Program-made: the position numbers and the translations under genes
Part shown: piece by piece, positions 38,072-50,795 of the stretch
Layout of the letters: each line of letters begins with the position of its first letter
Numbering within the stretch: position 1 is the first letter of the stretch
The notes under the pieces: model-generated
Database searches by the model: none
The model's input: the letters and a program-made list of their open reading frames with translations, nothing else
Told to the model about the DNA's origin: nothing
Source: Homalodisca vitripennis
Lineage: Eukaryota > Arthropoda > Insecta > Hemiptera > Cicadellidae
Direction: 5' to 3'
Assembly (NCBI RefSeq): GCF_021130785.1
Contig: NC_060215.1
Span: forward strand, 119,436,501-119,500,500
Length of the DNA: 64,000 nucleotides

Positions 38072-39286
38072 ATGCAGTGTAACAGTTGTTTAAAAGGTAT
38101 AGGTGATGAGGAAAAATACTTGAAATGTGTTCAATGTGAGTATTGCTTCCATGTTTCTTGTTTAAATGAATTTACTGATGAGGACTACAAGTTTATTATT
38201 ACATCTAAAAATTTATGGAAATGTTCTAAATGTTTTAAAACTAAATCTGTTCGTAATGATGAAACACCAGTCACTCCAATTATGGAAAAAAATAAACCTA
38301 TCTATTCCACTGGTAATTCTGATTCGGAAGCCACAAATTCGGAAGGTGGAACGAAACGAAAAGATACTTGCCGTAAATGTAGAAAGGGTTTCTCACATAA
38401 CTCACACAGAGCGAGGTGTGTAAAGTGTAACTTTTCTTATCATTTTAAGTGTTCAATAAATAAAGACGAATATGGCAAGTTTCAAAATAAATGGGTGTGT
38501 GAAAACTGTGTACAGAGACAGGATATTCATGAGATAGAAATGTCGCATACACAAACAGAACAGGCAGGAGTAACTTTGCTAGAGATTCTAACAGAAATGA
38601 AAGCGTTCAGATTAGAAGTTGCTAAAAGTAATAAAAATTTTACTGACAACTTAAACAGTTACTCTGAGTGGGTGCAGGAAAACTCTGAAAGAATTAAGTC
38701 AATAGACATGAATTTAAGCAACATTACAAAGGAAATTGAAATTATACGTCAGGAAAATTGTACCTTAAAAAAGAACAATGAGCAGCTGACTAAAAAAGTA
38801 GTTGAGTTGGAACAATCATTAAGGGACAATACTGTGGAAATGTATGGTGTACCGTACAACAAAGACGAGGACATAATAACAATTGTAAGCAATATTTCTA
38901 AGGTAATTGGATTCGATTTTGGGTCTGAAATGATTGACAATTGTTATAGAATAAAAAGTTCTGCAGCGGGCCCCGCTAAACCAGGATCTATTGTTGTAAA
39001 AGTCCTGAGAAAACTGGATAAGGAACGGTTTATTTTGATGCGGCGGAAGAAGCGGAATATAAATACTCGTGACCTTGGGTTCATGGGAGGGGAGGCCTCA
39101 CCTGTGTACATAAATGAAAGTCTGACTCAAGATAAGCGCAAGCTGTTGAATGCTGCTAGAATAGCCCAACGAGAAAAACAATATACATTTATTTGGGTGA
39201 AAAACGGACGTATTTTTCTTCGGAAAAATCAAGGAGACAGGGTGGTAGTTGTCGACAGTTTGGATGACGTAGAAAAATTAGCGTGA
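38072..39286 (+). CDS. non-LTR ORF1 with two PHD-like fingers and coiled coil
   Basis: 404 codons, intact. Residues 3-54 and 100-146 are Cys/His-rich zinc fingers of PHD type (CNSCLKGIGDEEKYLKCVQC; CRKCRKGFSHNSHRARCVKC, each followed by HxxC and a final CxxC). Residues about 165-250 form a charged heptad coiled coil (EIEIIRQENCTLKKNNEQLT). Residues about 250-400 contain VEMYGVPYNKDED, IDNCYRIK, GSIVVKVL and YINESLTQDKRKLLNAARIA, the RRM-like region shared by LINE ORF1 and baculovirus FP-like proteins. ORF1 binds the element RNA and chaperones it. The start is the first ATG after the 5' region. No break is visible. Confidence 0.88.
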   Translation: MQCNSCLKGIGDEEKYLKCVQCEYCFHVSCLNEFTDEDYKFIITSKNLWKCSKCFKTKSVRNDETPVTPIMEKNKPIYSTGNSDSEATNSEGGTKRKDTCRKCRKGFSHNSHRARCVKCNFSYHFKCSINKDEYGKFQNKWVCENCVQRQDIHEIEMSHTQTEQAGVTLLEILTEMKAFRLEVAKSNKNFTDNLNSYSEWVQENSERIKSIDMNLSNITKEIEIIRQENCTLKKNNEQLTKKVVELEQSLRDNTVEMYGVPYNKDEDIITIVSNISKVIGFDFGSEMIDNCYRIKSSAAGPAKPGSIVVKVLRKLDKERFILMRRKKRNINTRDLGFMGGEASPVYINESLTQDKRKLLNAARIAQREKQYTFIWVKNGRIFLRKNQGDRVVVVDSLDDVEKLA

Positions 39287-39443
39287 TGTCATATCTGGTT
39301 TCAGGGTGTTAATTTTTATGTGTGTAGTGTTAAAATGGGTGTTTATATATTTTTGTTTGTTTGTCTAATGTATTATTTCGGGTTATGTTTATTATGTAAA
39401 GTGATTTTAGTAATAGGGTGTAAAACTTTCATTTGTTGTATCA

Positions 39444-40664
39444 ATGACAAGTAGTTTAGAATTTGATCAAGAGCCTTTGTCTTTAAGTAATTTAAAGGAT
39501 ATTTTTAATAGTAAAACAAAGTTTCTAAAGTTAGTTCATGTAAACGTTGAAAGTATTATCGCTCATAGAGATACTTTTTTAAGTACCTTTAATGATAAAC
39601 TGTTTGATGTTATAGCAGTATCCGAGACTTTCTTAAAACCAAATATTCCATCTGTGTCTTATTTGATGGATGACTACACATTAATACGTCATGATAGGGA
39701 GGATAAGGAAGGAGGAGGTGTAGCTGTTTATATAAAAAATCATATTAGTTATAAAGTTGTTGCCTCATCTGAGAAAAAATATAGTAAGAAACCTGAGTTT
39801 ATACTAATTGAATTGTGTTGTAATTGGAGGTTGTTATTGTGTGTTATGTACCGGCCACCTAAAGCAGGTTATATGTGTGAATTTTATCAATTAGTAGGAA
39901 ATTTGTTACCCTCTTATAATAATGTTATTTTGATAGGAGATTTCAATATTGATTTGAAGACTGATAGATCTTTTTCAGAAAGAGAACAAATGTTAAACTT
40001 TGTAAATAATTTAAGTTTGTATATTTTGCCATTGAATTCGACTTATCATAGACCTGATACTGATTCTTTATTAGACTTGATAATAACAAATAATGAATCT
40101 AGAATAATGAAATTTGGTCAGTTACATGTATCTGGAATGTCTTATTACGATGTCATATATGTTGAGATAAATTTAAAGAACAAACTGTTAGCTAGTAAGG
40201 GTAGTATTGCTATAAGAGATTTTAAAAATGTAAATTTGGAACAGTTGAAACAAGATTGTAATTCTCTAGAGTGGAATGATGTTTTTACGAGTGAATTCAT
40301 AGATGATAAAGTACTATATTTGGAAAATAATCTCAATAACTTATTTAATAAACATATATGTGTTAGAAATGTGTCAAATAAAAGGAATCCATGCCCATGG
40401 CTAAATGATAGAATAAAAAATTTGATGAAAGAAAGGAATGTAATTTATAAAAGATATGTACAAACTAAAGATTATCAAATATGGGAAAATTATAAAATTA
40501 TTAGAAATAGAGTAAAGACTGTAATTAGAGATGCTAGAAATCAATATTTCTCAAGCGTGTTGGGGCCAGATAAGAGTAGTAAAAAAGTGTGGGGTGCCTT
40601 AAAAAACTTTGGAAGTAGCAAAGAACCAAAAAGTAATCCAAGTCCTGTAGTTGATTTTAAATAG
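39444..40664 (+). pseudogene. non-LTR ORF2 part 1: APE-type endonuclease, altered active site
   Basis: About 400 codons. The endonuclease nicks target DNA for target-primed reverse transcription. Motifs: HVNVES near residue 32, AVSETFL near 60, GGGVAVYIKN, LLCVMYRPPK, LIGDFNID and DSLLDLIIT. The usual SDHD motif near the C-terminal edge of the domain reads SGMSYYDVIY, so the conserved Asp and His are both Tyr; two point changes would do this. The linker to RT follows. At 40658-40664 an extra base in AAA shifts the frame and gives TAG, whereas the RT frame continues without a gap, so ORF2 was one gene. Confidence 0.88.
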
Positions 40665-42078
40665 CCTTAATGAGTATTTCTGTGGTATAAACAATGACAT
40701 TGATATTGATCTAATAGATTATTACAAATCAGAAAGAAATAGTGCTAATTATGGTAGTTTTAAGTTTGACCAAGTTAATAGTGAAGTTATACACAAAGCT
40801 TTAATGGATATATCATCTAATGCCGTTGGTAATGATGGTATTCAAGTAAGGTTTATTAAATTAATTTTTGAAGAGATAAAACTTGTATTGTGTCATATTT
40901 TTAATTATTCATTGGAGAAATGTGTATATCCTAGTCAGTGGAAATATTCCTTAGTCCTACCACTTCTTAAAATAAAAAATCCAGTAGAGTGTAAGCATTA
41001 TAGACCAATAAACTTATTGTGTGTTTTAGGTAAAGTATTAGATAAGTTAGTGTATCAACAAGTATATAAGTTTTTAAATGATAATAATATTTTATATAAA
41101 TATCAGTCTGGATATAGAGCCTCATTTAGCACACAAACAGCTTTGATTAGAGTAACCGATGACATAAGAAGAGCAATGGATCAAAGGCAATTGACTGTGT
41201 TAATGTTACTTGATTTTTCTAGAGCCTTTGATACTGTAAATCATGAACTTTTACTGTCAATATTAGAGTCATATAATTTTAGTTTTGATGCAATAAAGTG
41301 GTTTGGTGCTTATCTTTGTGACAGATACCAAAGGATCAAAACAGCTGAAGGCAATTTTTCGGATTGGAAATTGAATAGTGTCGGTGTACCCCAAGGGTCT
41401 ACTTTATCAGCAATGTTGTTTTCCATTTATATTAATAGAATAGGAGATTCAGTAGTGTTTAGTAAAACCATGTTGTACGCTGATGATATGCAGCTTTATA
41501 TTCATAGTAATTGTGACAATATTAATAATGCTGTTGAATTAATTAACGAAGATTTAAAAGTTTTGTATAGATGGTGTATGAATCATGGTTTACATCTTAA
41601 TGTATCAAAATGTAAACCTATAATTATTGGATATTCACGAATTTTAAATAACATTGATTTTAATAATATAGTGTCAGTAAAAATTAATGAGGAATCATTA
41701 AATTATGAGAAATGTGTTGTTAATTTAGGTTTAAGATTAAGTAATAATTTTAAGTGGTCTGATCAAGTTAATTATATAGTTAAAAAAGTTTTCCAATGTA
41801 TATACCAATTTAAAAAGATGTGTTTCAAGCCGTCAATTGAAATAAAAAAGCGGCTGATTTCTACATTGGTTTTTCCATTTATAGATTATGTTTGTGCAGC
41901 CATGTGCGATTTAAAGAATAATGAAATAAACGAACTTCAAAGAGCACAAAATGCGTGCATACGGTATATTTTTAATTTAAAAATAGATGAACATGTTACA
42001 CCATATTATAAATTGTTAGGATGGTTAAAAATAAATGAAAGGTTAGAATACAGTGTCTTGTCTTTAATGTATAAATGA
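40651..42078 (+). pseudogene. non-LTR ORF2 part 2: reverse transcriptase
   Basis: 475 codons in the +1 frame. RT blocks: WKYSLVLPLLKIKNPVECKH, YRPINLLCVLGKVLDKLV, YKYQSGYRASFSTQTALIRV, MLLDFSRAFDTVNHELLL (catalytic Asp), GVPQGSTLSAMLFSIYIN and MLYADDMQLYI (catalytic Asp pair), then thumb sequence ending LEYSVLSLMYK. Catalytic residues are intact. The frame ends at TGA 42076-42078 only because another element is inserted right there; the coding sequence resumes in the same sense at 44645. No RNase H domain. Confidence 0.9.
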
Positions 42079-44644
42079 GACTCACTTCCCTGACTGTATC
42101 TTTGAGAATGACGACACTGGAACGTCTGGTAACCGCGAGGCAGGCTCACGGCCAAGAGCTTGTCGTGGTAGCTGGGCCATTGCCAGAAGGATTGTCACTC
42201 TCTCTAAAGCCAAATGGGCAATTTCTAAATTTGCCCCTTTCAAATCTGCAGGAGGGGATGGAATCTTTCCGGCCCTGCTTCAACAAGGGCCGGAGAATCT
42301 CCTTACCCTTCTATGTGAACTATTCAGGGCGAGCCTAGCCTATGGGTACATACCACAAGTCTGGCGTCTCAACAGGGTGGTCTTCATCCCTAAAAAAGGG
42401 AGAGCGGACTACTCTGTCCCTAAATCTTTTCGTCCCATCAGTTTATCTTCGTTTCTACTGAAAACATTAGAAAGACTGGTGGAGAGGCACCTGAGAAAGG
42501 GAGTTCTCTCAGACACTCCCCTTCATCGCAACCAACATGCATACCAGCAAGGCAAATCCTGTGAATCAGCACTGCACCAACTAGTCAGTAGGATTGAGGA
42601 TAGCCTGTCCGCCAAGGAATTGGCATTGTGCACCTTCATAGACATTGAAGGAGCTTTCGACAATGCCAAATTCACTGCAATGGTAAGTGGAGCACAGCGA
42701 CGTGGCCTCGAGCCAGCTCTGTGCCGGTGGCTTAGGGCCATGCTGTGCTCCAGACGGATCAGGGCCGATCTTAATGAAGTATCGCTTGTGATCGCACCCA
42801 CAAGGGGATGTCCTCAAGGAGGCATCCTGTCACCTCTACTGTGGAACCTAGTAGTAGATGGTCTACTTGAGGACCTTACTAACAACGGAATCTATGTCCA
42901 AGGATATGCAGACGACATAGTCCTTATGGTACAGGGAAAATATACAAATGTTGTTGTTGATATCATGAATACCAACCTTCAACATGTACACAACTGGTGT
43001 CAGGGAGAGGGACTGAAAGTAAATCCCTCTAAGACAGTAGTTGTACCATTCACTAGGAAAAAGAACCTAGAGTCTCTTTCTAGGCTGAAACTCGCATCCA
43101 CTCAGCTGGAGTGGTCAAAGACAGTCAAATATTTAGGACTGACTCTAGATCATAAGCTTACGTGGAATGATCATCTTAATAATATCCTGCACAAAGCAAA
43201 GTGGGCGCTCATGACGTCCAGGAGACTTGCAGGATTCTCATGGGGCGTAAAACCCCACATAGCACTATGGCTTTACAAAGCAGTTGTAAGGCCTCAAATC
43301 ACTTATGGTTCATTAGTCTGGTGGACAAAGGTGAATCAGGTAACTGCCAAAGCCAAGCTTGAAAGCTTACAAAGGCTTGGCACAATCTTTGTAACCGGAG
43401 CATTCAGGAGCAGTCCCTCAGCGACCCTCGAGGTGGCTTTAGGACTTCTACCTCTTGATGTCCATATAAAAGCTGAAGCGCGTAAGTCAGCTTATCGGCT
43501 GATGGTTGCTGGCCTGTGGAGGAATGGCGCGTCTAACGCGAGCCATGGCGCCATCACTGAAGCTGTAAACCCAAGCGCTATTCTCGAAATGGTCTCCGAC
43601 ACAATGAGAACGGAGTTCGTATTCAATAAGCCATTCTCTGTTGACTCCTACTCCAGAGATGAGTGGAAATCGCAAGATAACATCCCAACAATAAGAAAGA
43701 GCTTTGTCTGGTACACGGATGGCTCGCTTATTAAGGGTAGAACTGGATATGGAGTGTTTAGTCAATCCCCTAGAACTGCCCTTAGCGGCAGTTTGGGTCG
43801 GAACTGCTCCATATTTCAAGCCGAAATCTATGGTATCCTAGCCTGTGCCAACCTAGGCCTCACCAGAAGGTACCAGGGAATGAACATCTGTATAATGTCA
43901 GACAGTCAGGCAGCTCTTAAAGCTCTTGACTCCAACAGCATTTCATCCAGGCTTGTGTGGGAGTGCTTTAACACTCTCTGCAAGCTTGGATCACGCAACT
44001 GTGTGCGTCTTGGTTGGGTACCGGGCCACACAGGCATAGGTGGCAACGAATGCGCCGACAGGCTTGCCAAAAGCGGAGCAAGCATGCCATACACCGGTCC
44101 AGAACCGAGTTGTGGTATAAGCAAGTCAGCCGCTTACCAAAGTATAAACAAATGGTCCAGGAAGACACACCGCGTGCGGTGGCAGAGTCACCAAGGACAA
44201 GCACTCGGCAAAAGACTGCTTGCCGATTCTAGCTCCGGATTCACCAGATGGCTGATGGGGCTGGGCAGGGATCGGGTTAAGCAAGTGATTGCCTTGATCA
44301 CTGGACACGGCCACTTCAGGAAACACCTAAACACTCTAGGTTTACGAAATGAGGCCTCGGAGTGTAGACTCTGCAATAAGTCTGAAGAGACTGCAAAACA
44401 CATAATACTGGACTGTGAGAGACTGGGAGCAAGGAGAAGGGCTCTTTTCGGTGACAAACAACCAGGCGACGAACCAGATGCTAGTATCGGGGAAAAGCTT
44501 CTTAGCCTAATTAAGGGCACGAAGATAGGCTTACCCCTCTAACATCAAAGGGGCACACAATAAGCTCAGGTTGACGTGTGAGGATCTATGAATCCACCCC
44601 AATATCCCAAAGGAAAAAAAAAAAAAAAAAAAAAACAAAAAAAA
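42077..44644 (+). mobile_element. 5'-truncated non-LTR element inserted in ORF2, with 12-bp target duplication
   Basis: TAATGTATAAAT is present immediately before (42065-42076) and after (44645-44656) this segment, a clean 12-bp target site duplication. The insert ends in a poly-A tail (44614-44644, 22 A then CAAAAAAAA) and starts abruptly within an ORF2, so it is a classic 5'-truncated LINE insertion, 2568 bp. Its codon use and G/C content are much higher than the AT-rich host element. Confidence 0.95.
42080..44542 (+). CDS. truncated ORF2 of I/LOA-like LINE: RT, RNase H, Cys finger
   Basis: Open for about 820 codons from the truncation point to TAA 44542, without any break. RT: SAGGDGIFPALLQ, PKSFRPISLSSFLLKTLERL, LCTFIDIEGAFDNAKF (catalytic Asp), GCPQGGILSPLLWNLVVD, VQGYADDIVLM. 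RNase H: FVWYTDGSLIKGRTGYGVFS (Asp), IFQAEIYGILAC (Glu), CIMSDSQAALKAL (Asp), WVPGHTGIGGNECADRLAKS (His/Asp). A C-terminal CRLCNKSEETAKHIILDC zinc motif follows. The RT plus RNase H layout and the DIEGAFDN motif fit the I/LOA/Outcast group. The endonuclease and ORF1 are missing through truncation. All active residues remain, so the insertion is young. Confidence 0.92.
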   Translation, partial: THFPDCIFENDDTGTSGNREAGSRPRACRGSWAIARRIVTLSKAKWAISKFAPFKSAGGDGIFPALLQQGPENLLTLLCELFRASLAYGYIPQVWRLNRVVFIPKKGRADYSVPKSFRPISLSSFLLKTLERLVERHLRKGVLSDTPLHRNQHAYQQGKSCESALHQLVSRIEDSLSAKELALCTFIDIEGAFDNAKFTAMVSGAQRRGLEPALCRWLRAMLCSRRIRADLNEVSLVIAPTRGCPQGGILSPLLWNLVVDGLLEDLTNNGIYVQGYADDIVLMVQGKYTNVVVDIMNTNLQHVHNWCQGEGLKVNPSKTVVVPFTRKKNLESLSRLKLASTQLEWSKTVKYLGLTLDHKLTWNDHLNNILHKAKWALMTSRRLAGFSWGVKPHIALWLYKAVVRPQITYGSLVWWTKVNQVTAKAKLESLQRLGTIFVTGAFRSSPSATLEVALGLLPLDVHIKAEARKSAYRLMVAGLWRNGASNASHGAITEAVNPSAILEMVSDTMRTEFVFNKPFSVDSYSRDEWKSQDNIPTIRKSFVWYTDGSLIKGRTGYGVFSQSPRTALSGSLGRNCSIFQAEIYGILACANLGLTRRYQGMNICIMSDSQAALKALDSNSISSRLVWECFNTLCKLGSRNCVRLGWVPGHTGIGGNECADRLAKSGASMPYTGPEPSCGISKSAAYQSINKWSRKTHRVRWQSHQGQALGKRLLADSSSGFTRWLMGLGRDRVKQVIALITGHGHFRKHLNTLGLRNEASECRLCNKSEETAKHIILDCERLGARRRALFGDKQPGDEPDASIGEKLLSLIKGTKIGLPL

Positions 44645-44907
44645 TAATGTATAAATTGTTAGCTAAAAGAAAACCTGAATATCTGTTTGAAAAATACATA
44701 ACGATGCAAAATGTACATTCTAGGCAGACTAGACTTGGAAATATAACTTTACAATATCCTATACATAGAACTGTGTTTTATACGAATTCTTTTCATGTTA
44801 AGTCAATTAGATTAATGAATACCCTAGATAATGATATTAAACAAGCATCTGGTGAAGGTATCTTTCACAAAAGACTTAAACAAAAATTTGTATTAAGGTA
44901 TAACTAA
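44645..44907 (+). pseudogene. non-LTR ORF2 part 3: C-terminus separated by insertion
   Basis: After the second target duplication the frame restarts at MYKLLAKRKPEYLFEKYITM and continues through HSRQTRLGNITLQYP, FYTNSFHVKSIRLMNTLDND to RYN-stop. This is the typical end of a CR1/Jockey-like RT protein (TR...P.....SF......WN.LP). The residues MYK are duplicated with those ending part 2, as expected from the target duplication. Confidence 0.88.
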
Positions 44908-44989
44908 AACAGCCTGAACCAAGATCTTATAATATTATTATAGTTGATAATATATCATTTATAAGTGAATCATAAATTGATATCATTAA

Positions 44990-45335
44990 TATATTAAATA
45001 CAATTCTTTTATAACTATATTGAAAAATTTTAATTGTGTGGTATTTTTATTAAATTTAGTTTTTTTTGTGCAGTTTTGTGTGCATTGTTATATTTTGTAT
45101 TTAACACATTTATATTTAGTGTATTAAATATAAATGTTTTATTACTATATTGTAAAATTTTAGTTGTGTGGTATTTTTTATTGATATTAGTATTTTTTGT
45201 GTGCAGTGTTATATTTTGTATTTAACATATTTATATAATTAATGTGTTGAATATAATTCTCTTATTACTATATTGTAAATTTAAGTTGTGTGGTATTTTT
45301 ATTAGTATTAGTTTTTTTTGCGCAGTGTTTTGTTT
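44990..45335. repeat. 125-bp tandem repeat in the LINE 3' region, about 2.7 copies
   Basis: Units containing ACTATATTGTAAAATTTTAG, TTGTGTGGTATTTTTATT and GCAGTGTTATATTTTGTATT recur at about 45013, 45138 and 45263. Copies differ by small indels. Internal 3' UTR repeats occur in several LINEs; the sequence is unrelated to the 125-bp array at 13.6 kb despite the same period. Confidence 0.85.
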
Positions 45336-45454
45336 GAACTCTGTTAGCCTTAGCCACTGCTCAATTTGTAAATGAGTTGTAAATGTTGTGCCTGTCCTGA
45401 TGGAAGAGCGGAACAATGGACCGAATCAGGGCAGGGTAAATAAAGAAATTGTCA

Positions 45455-46062
<608 letters not shown>

Positions 46063-46149
46063 CGTTAGGGCCTATTGTCTCTTGAGTCAGTCGCTGTTGA
46101 GACTCACTGCGCGTTTTCTTTTATTAAAATGTGTCAGTACATTGTAATA

Positions 46150-46410
46150 TACAGTAGGCTCTATATAGCTTGGCCATCTCGAGACCGGACACTCGATTAG
46201 AATTTTAAACGGCCGGACTAACCGGCGGTAATAACCTATAGCATCAAATCAGAACCAAATGTGGTGTTAATAATAATCAAGTACACCATACTCAATCAAA
46301 CACTAGTGTTTAGTACTGCCATTTTTATGTGCATTGAACTCGTTACAAATGCTTTGCACTGATCCACCTTTATCTAGGCGCTGTAAAGTATTAAGACCAT
46401 CCTGCATTTT
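46150..46410 (-). pseudogene. pogo/Tigger-like relic: TIR and CENP-B-type HTH fragment
   Basis: TA followed by CAGTAGGCTCTATATAGC at 46150 resembles pogo/Tigger termini. On the minus strand from ATG 46407 the frame reads MQDGLNTLQRLDKGGSVQSI then CNEFNAHKN, resembling the N-terminal HTH (ALxRLDKGESVxxIAxEY) of CENP-B/pogo proteins. The rest of the transposase is absent, so this would be an internally deleted copy with HTH joined directly to the 3' terminus. The other terminus was not found. Confidence 0.45.
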
Positions 46411-46720
46411 CACCGTTGTATGATAACGTTTTTTACTTATTTTCTAAAACGTGGTTTCCTGCAGACACTTAACAGTTGAACACGAATTATGTAACAAAAG
46501 AAATCGATTCTCAACTGAACTGAGATGATTGGTTTACGTTTGGCCGGAAACGTAATAAACAAGTTGCAGCCTGTCGATTTTTGCCGTAGGAAACTATCCG
46601 CGGGCGGTTCATCATTTCCAAGAAGACGACCGATTTATCTACTGTCAGTCTACTGTAGATCACTTGTTATTGAAACATTTCCGAGAAACTTTTAACTTTA
46701 ATCAAAGCGGTAAACTGTGC

Positions 46721-46776
46721 GCTAAGGCCATAGAGCACAGAATAGAAATTTCTATTCTGTGCTCTATGGCTAAGGC
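46721..46776. mobile_element. 40-bp perfect palindrome flanked by 8-bp direct repeats
   Basis: 46729-46768 is a perfect inverted repeat with no spacer; its left half is CATAGAGCACAGAATAGAAA and the right half is the exact complement. GCTAAGGC occurs directly on both sides (46721-46728, 46769-46776). Removing the palindrome and one copy restores the AKACGVS coding of the transposase relic, so this is an insertion with an 8-bp target duplication. That length is typical of hAT and P-type transposases. It could be an element reduced to its two terminal repeats. Confidence 0.85.
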
Positions 46777-47069
46777 CTGCGGTGTAAGTGAAAGGACTGT
46801 TAACTAAATAATTTAGAAAATTAGCCGTCACAAGAAGTCGGAAATAAAAAATAACAGGATGTGACCTTGATAAGAACGTTATGAGACAAAATTTTCTGTC
46901 TTACTACAACACAGAATTTCCAAAACAAAAAATAATCACGCAGGATCACAAACGAAAAATTGATTACAACGAATCACTAACTTAAAAAATAGTTTACCAA
47001 GGCATGTTGGTTTCAAGAACAAGAAAACCAATGATGGCAGAAATTTTTATTTTAACGAATGTTGTAGCG

Positions 47070-47100
47070 GCACATATCTCAATGTTTTTGAGATATGTGC
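47070..47100. repeat. hairpin, 13-bp perfect arms
   Basis: GCACATATCTCAA, 5-base loop TGTTT, then TTGAGATATGTGC. It lies within the transposase relic where the protein would read ISMFLRYVQ. It may be chance or a second small foldback; no flanking direct repeat was seen. Confidence 0.7.
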
Positions 47101-47330
47101 AAGAGCTTAGAGAATCTGGTGGTTGTGGCCTCAAATATTGCCGCGATGAGACGTGTGTTAATGAAAACAACACTCGGTAATACATATGGGCCCGATACGA
47201 CTAAGCCTGGTGGACTAAAGATTCCTGTCGGCAAGGGTAGAAGATTAATAATTTGTCATGCCAGTTCGGCTAAAGAGAACAGTTGAGAAACTTGTTCACG
47301 ATGATCTGGATAAAGTGACTAAAGAGTTCG

Positions 47331-47749
47331 GCACGCAGAAGCCTAGCAGTAATTGATTTTGAGAAGGAATGTGTCCGTACAAGTGAATCTATTCTTACAA
47401 TCAAGCAACACATTTAATGTACGATTTACGAAACAAAGTGTGGCATATTAATTTTAAAAATACAATGTTGGTATCATTAAAAAGTGTTTATAACAAAAGC
47501 CTAAATAGTTTCATCTGAAAAGATTGTTATGTCGTATTGTAAATGGGCAGCACTGACAATCTGACAGGACGATTTATTTTTTTGAATTCGACGGTTTGTT
47601 TGTAACAACATTATTAAATCATAAAAGTAATTAAAATATAAAATAGCGAACTATCATAGCATTTTTTTATATTTTACTGTCGAACCTTTATATTTAAACT
47701 GATAAGATTTCATTGTTCAGTGCCAGAGGTTCTGTCGACCACAGCAAGT
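47331..47749. other. no gene recognised
   Basis: Possible tail of the transposase relic, then AT-rich DNA. Confidence 0.45.
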
Positions 47750-48337
47750 GATGCCGTGTCGGGCGGCAGTTGTGTGGCCACATCGCGTGGGCTTTGTTAT
47801 TCTATTGGTTTCCGCCAACTGCACTCACTCTCTGGTGTAAGGCCACTAGCGAGCTGTACCGTGTCGGGCGGTAGTGTTGTGTGGCAACGCCGCGTATGCC
47901 TTGTCATTCTATTGGTTGCCGCCAACTGCACTCACTCTCTAGTGTCAGGCCACTAGCGAGCTGTACCGTGTCGGACGGCAGTGTTGTGTGGCAACATCGC
48001 GTATGCCTTGTCTTTCTATTGATTGCCGCCAACTGCACTCACTCTCTGGTGTCAGGCCACTAGCGAGCTGTACCGTGTCGGGCGGCAGTTGTGTGGCAAC
48101 ATCGCGTATGCCTTGTCATTCTATTGGTTGCCGCCAACTGCACTCACTCTCTGGTGTCAGGCCACTAACGAGCTGTACCGTGTCGGGCGGCAGTGTTGTG
48201 TAACAACTTCGCGTATGCCTTGTCATTCTATTGGTTGCCGCCAACTGCACTCACTCTCTGGTGTCAGGCCACTAGCGAGATGTACCTTGCCGGGCGGCAG
48301 TTGTGTGGCAACATCGCGTGGGTCTGTCATTCTATTG
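47750..48337. repeat. 106-bp tandem array, about 5.5 copies
   Basis: Units contain CCGTGTCGGGCGGCAGT, TGTGTGGCAACATCGCGT, TTCTATTGGTTGCCGCCAAC, TGCACTCACTCTCTGG and CAGGCCACTAGCGAGCTGTA. Starts fall near 47756, 47861, 47968, 48075, 48180 and 48286 (period 105-107). GC-rich for this window. Each full unit has an ATTGG (inverted CCAAT) box. Short open frames through it are by-products of the repeat. Confidence 0.93.

Positions 48338-50356
<2,019 letters not shown>

Positions 50357-50409
<53 letters not shown>
50357..50409. repeat. (TA)n microsatellite, about 53 bp
   Basis: Pure TA dinucleotides. Confidence 0.97.
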
Positions 50410-50412
<3 letters not shown>

Positions 50413-50795
50413 CCTATATTTTAAGATTACGCAGTATTATCTATTAATGTATATAATATTATCTACTAATTGTTGAGATGTTTGTGGGCCTAATAAGTGG
50501 ATGGGTACAGTGGAAAGATAAGTAAAGTGAACCTTACAGTAGCAGGAAATCACGTGCTCTTGTACAGTTGGAGGAATTTAGCTGTGCTCGTAGGGCCTAA
50601 ATACTACCCTTTCAACAAATACACGCTATCTGTTTGGCGGTTTGCGTTTACATGCTAGCCGCTGAGATAAAGACGCAACAATCTCTTTAACGACTTTAAA
50701 CTCACGATTTCGATGTGCAGATTATTATTGACAAATACCTCTTTTTCAAAAAAACACTTTCTGCTTTGTATCCTTGGTGGAAGTAAGTAGGTTTT

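Larger units (their letters stand above)
46690..47330 (+). pseudogene. decayed Tc1/mariner-superfamily transposase
   Basis: Broken + strand frames keep the order of an insect DDE-type transposase: KACGVSERTVN (HTH, near 46772-46805), GFKFKKTNDGRKF-like (near 47010-47040), YVQELRESGG followed by RDETCVNENNT (near 47093-47168; first catalytic Asp block, usually YxDETWVN.NHT), then GPDTTKPGGLKIPVGKGRRL and IICHASSAKE (47187-47280). Stops and shifts are frequent. The HTH codons are interrupted by a 40-bp palindrome with flanking 8-bp repeats. Confidence 0.68.

Noticed and set aside
42523..44520. Several minus-strand frames of 66-110 codons inside the inserted LINE
   Set aside because: Shadows of the high-GC ORF2 on the other strand.
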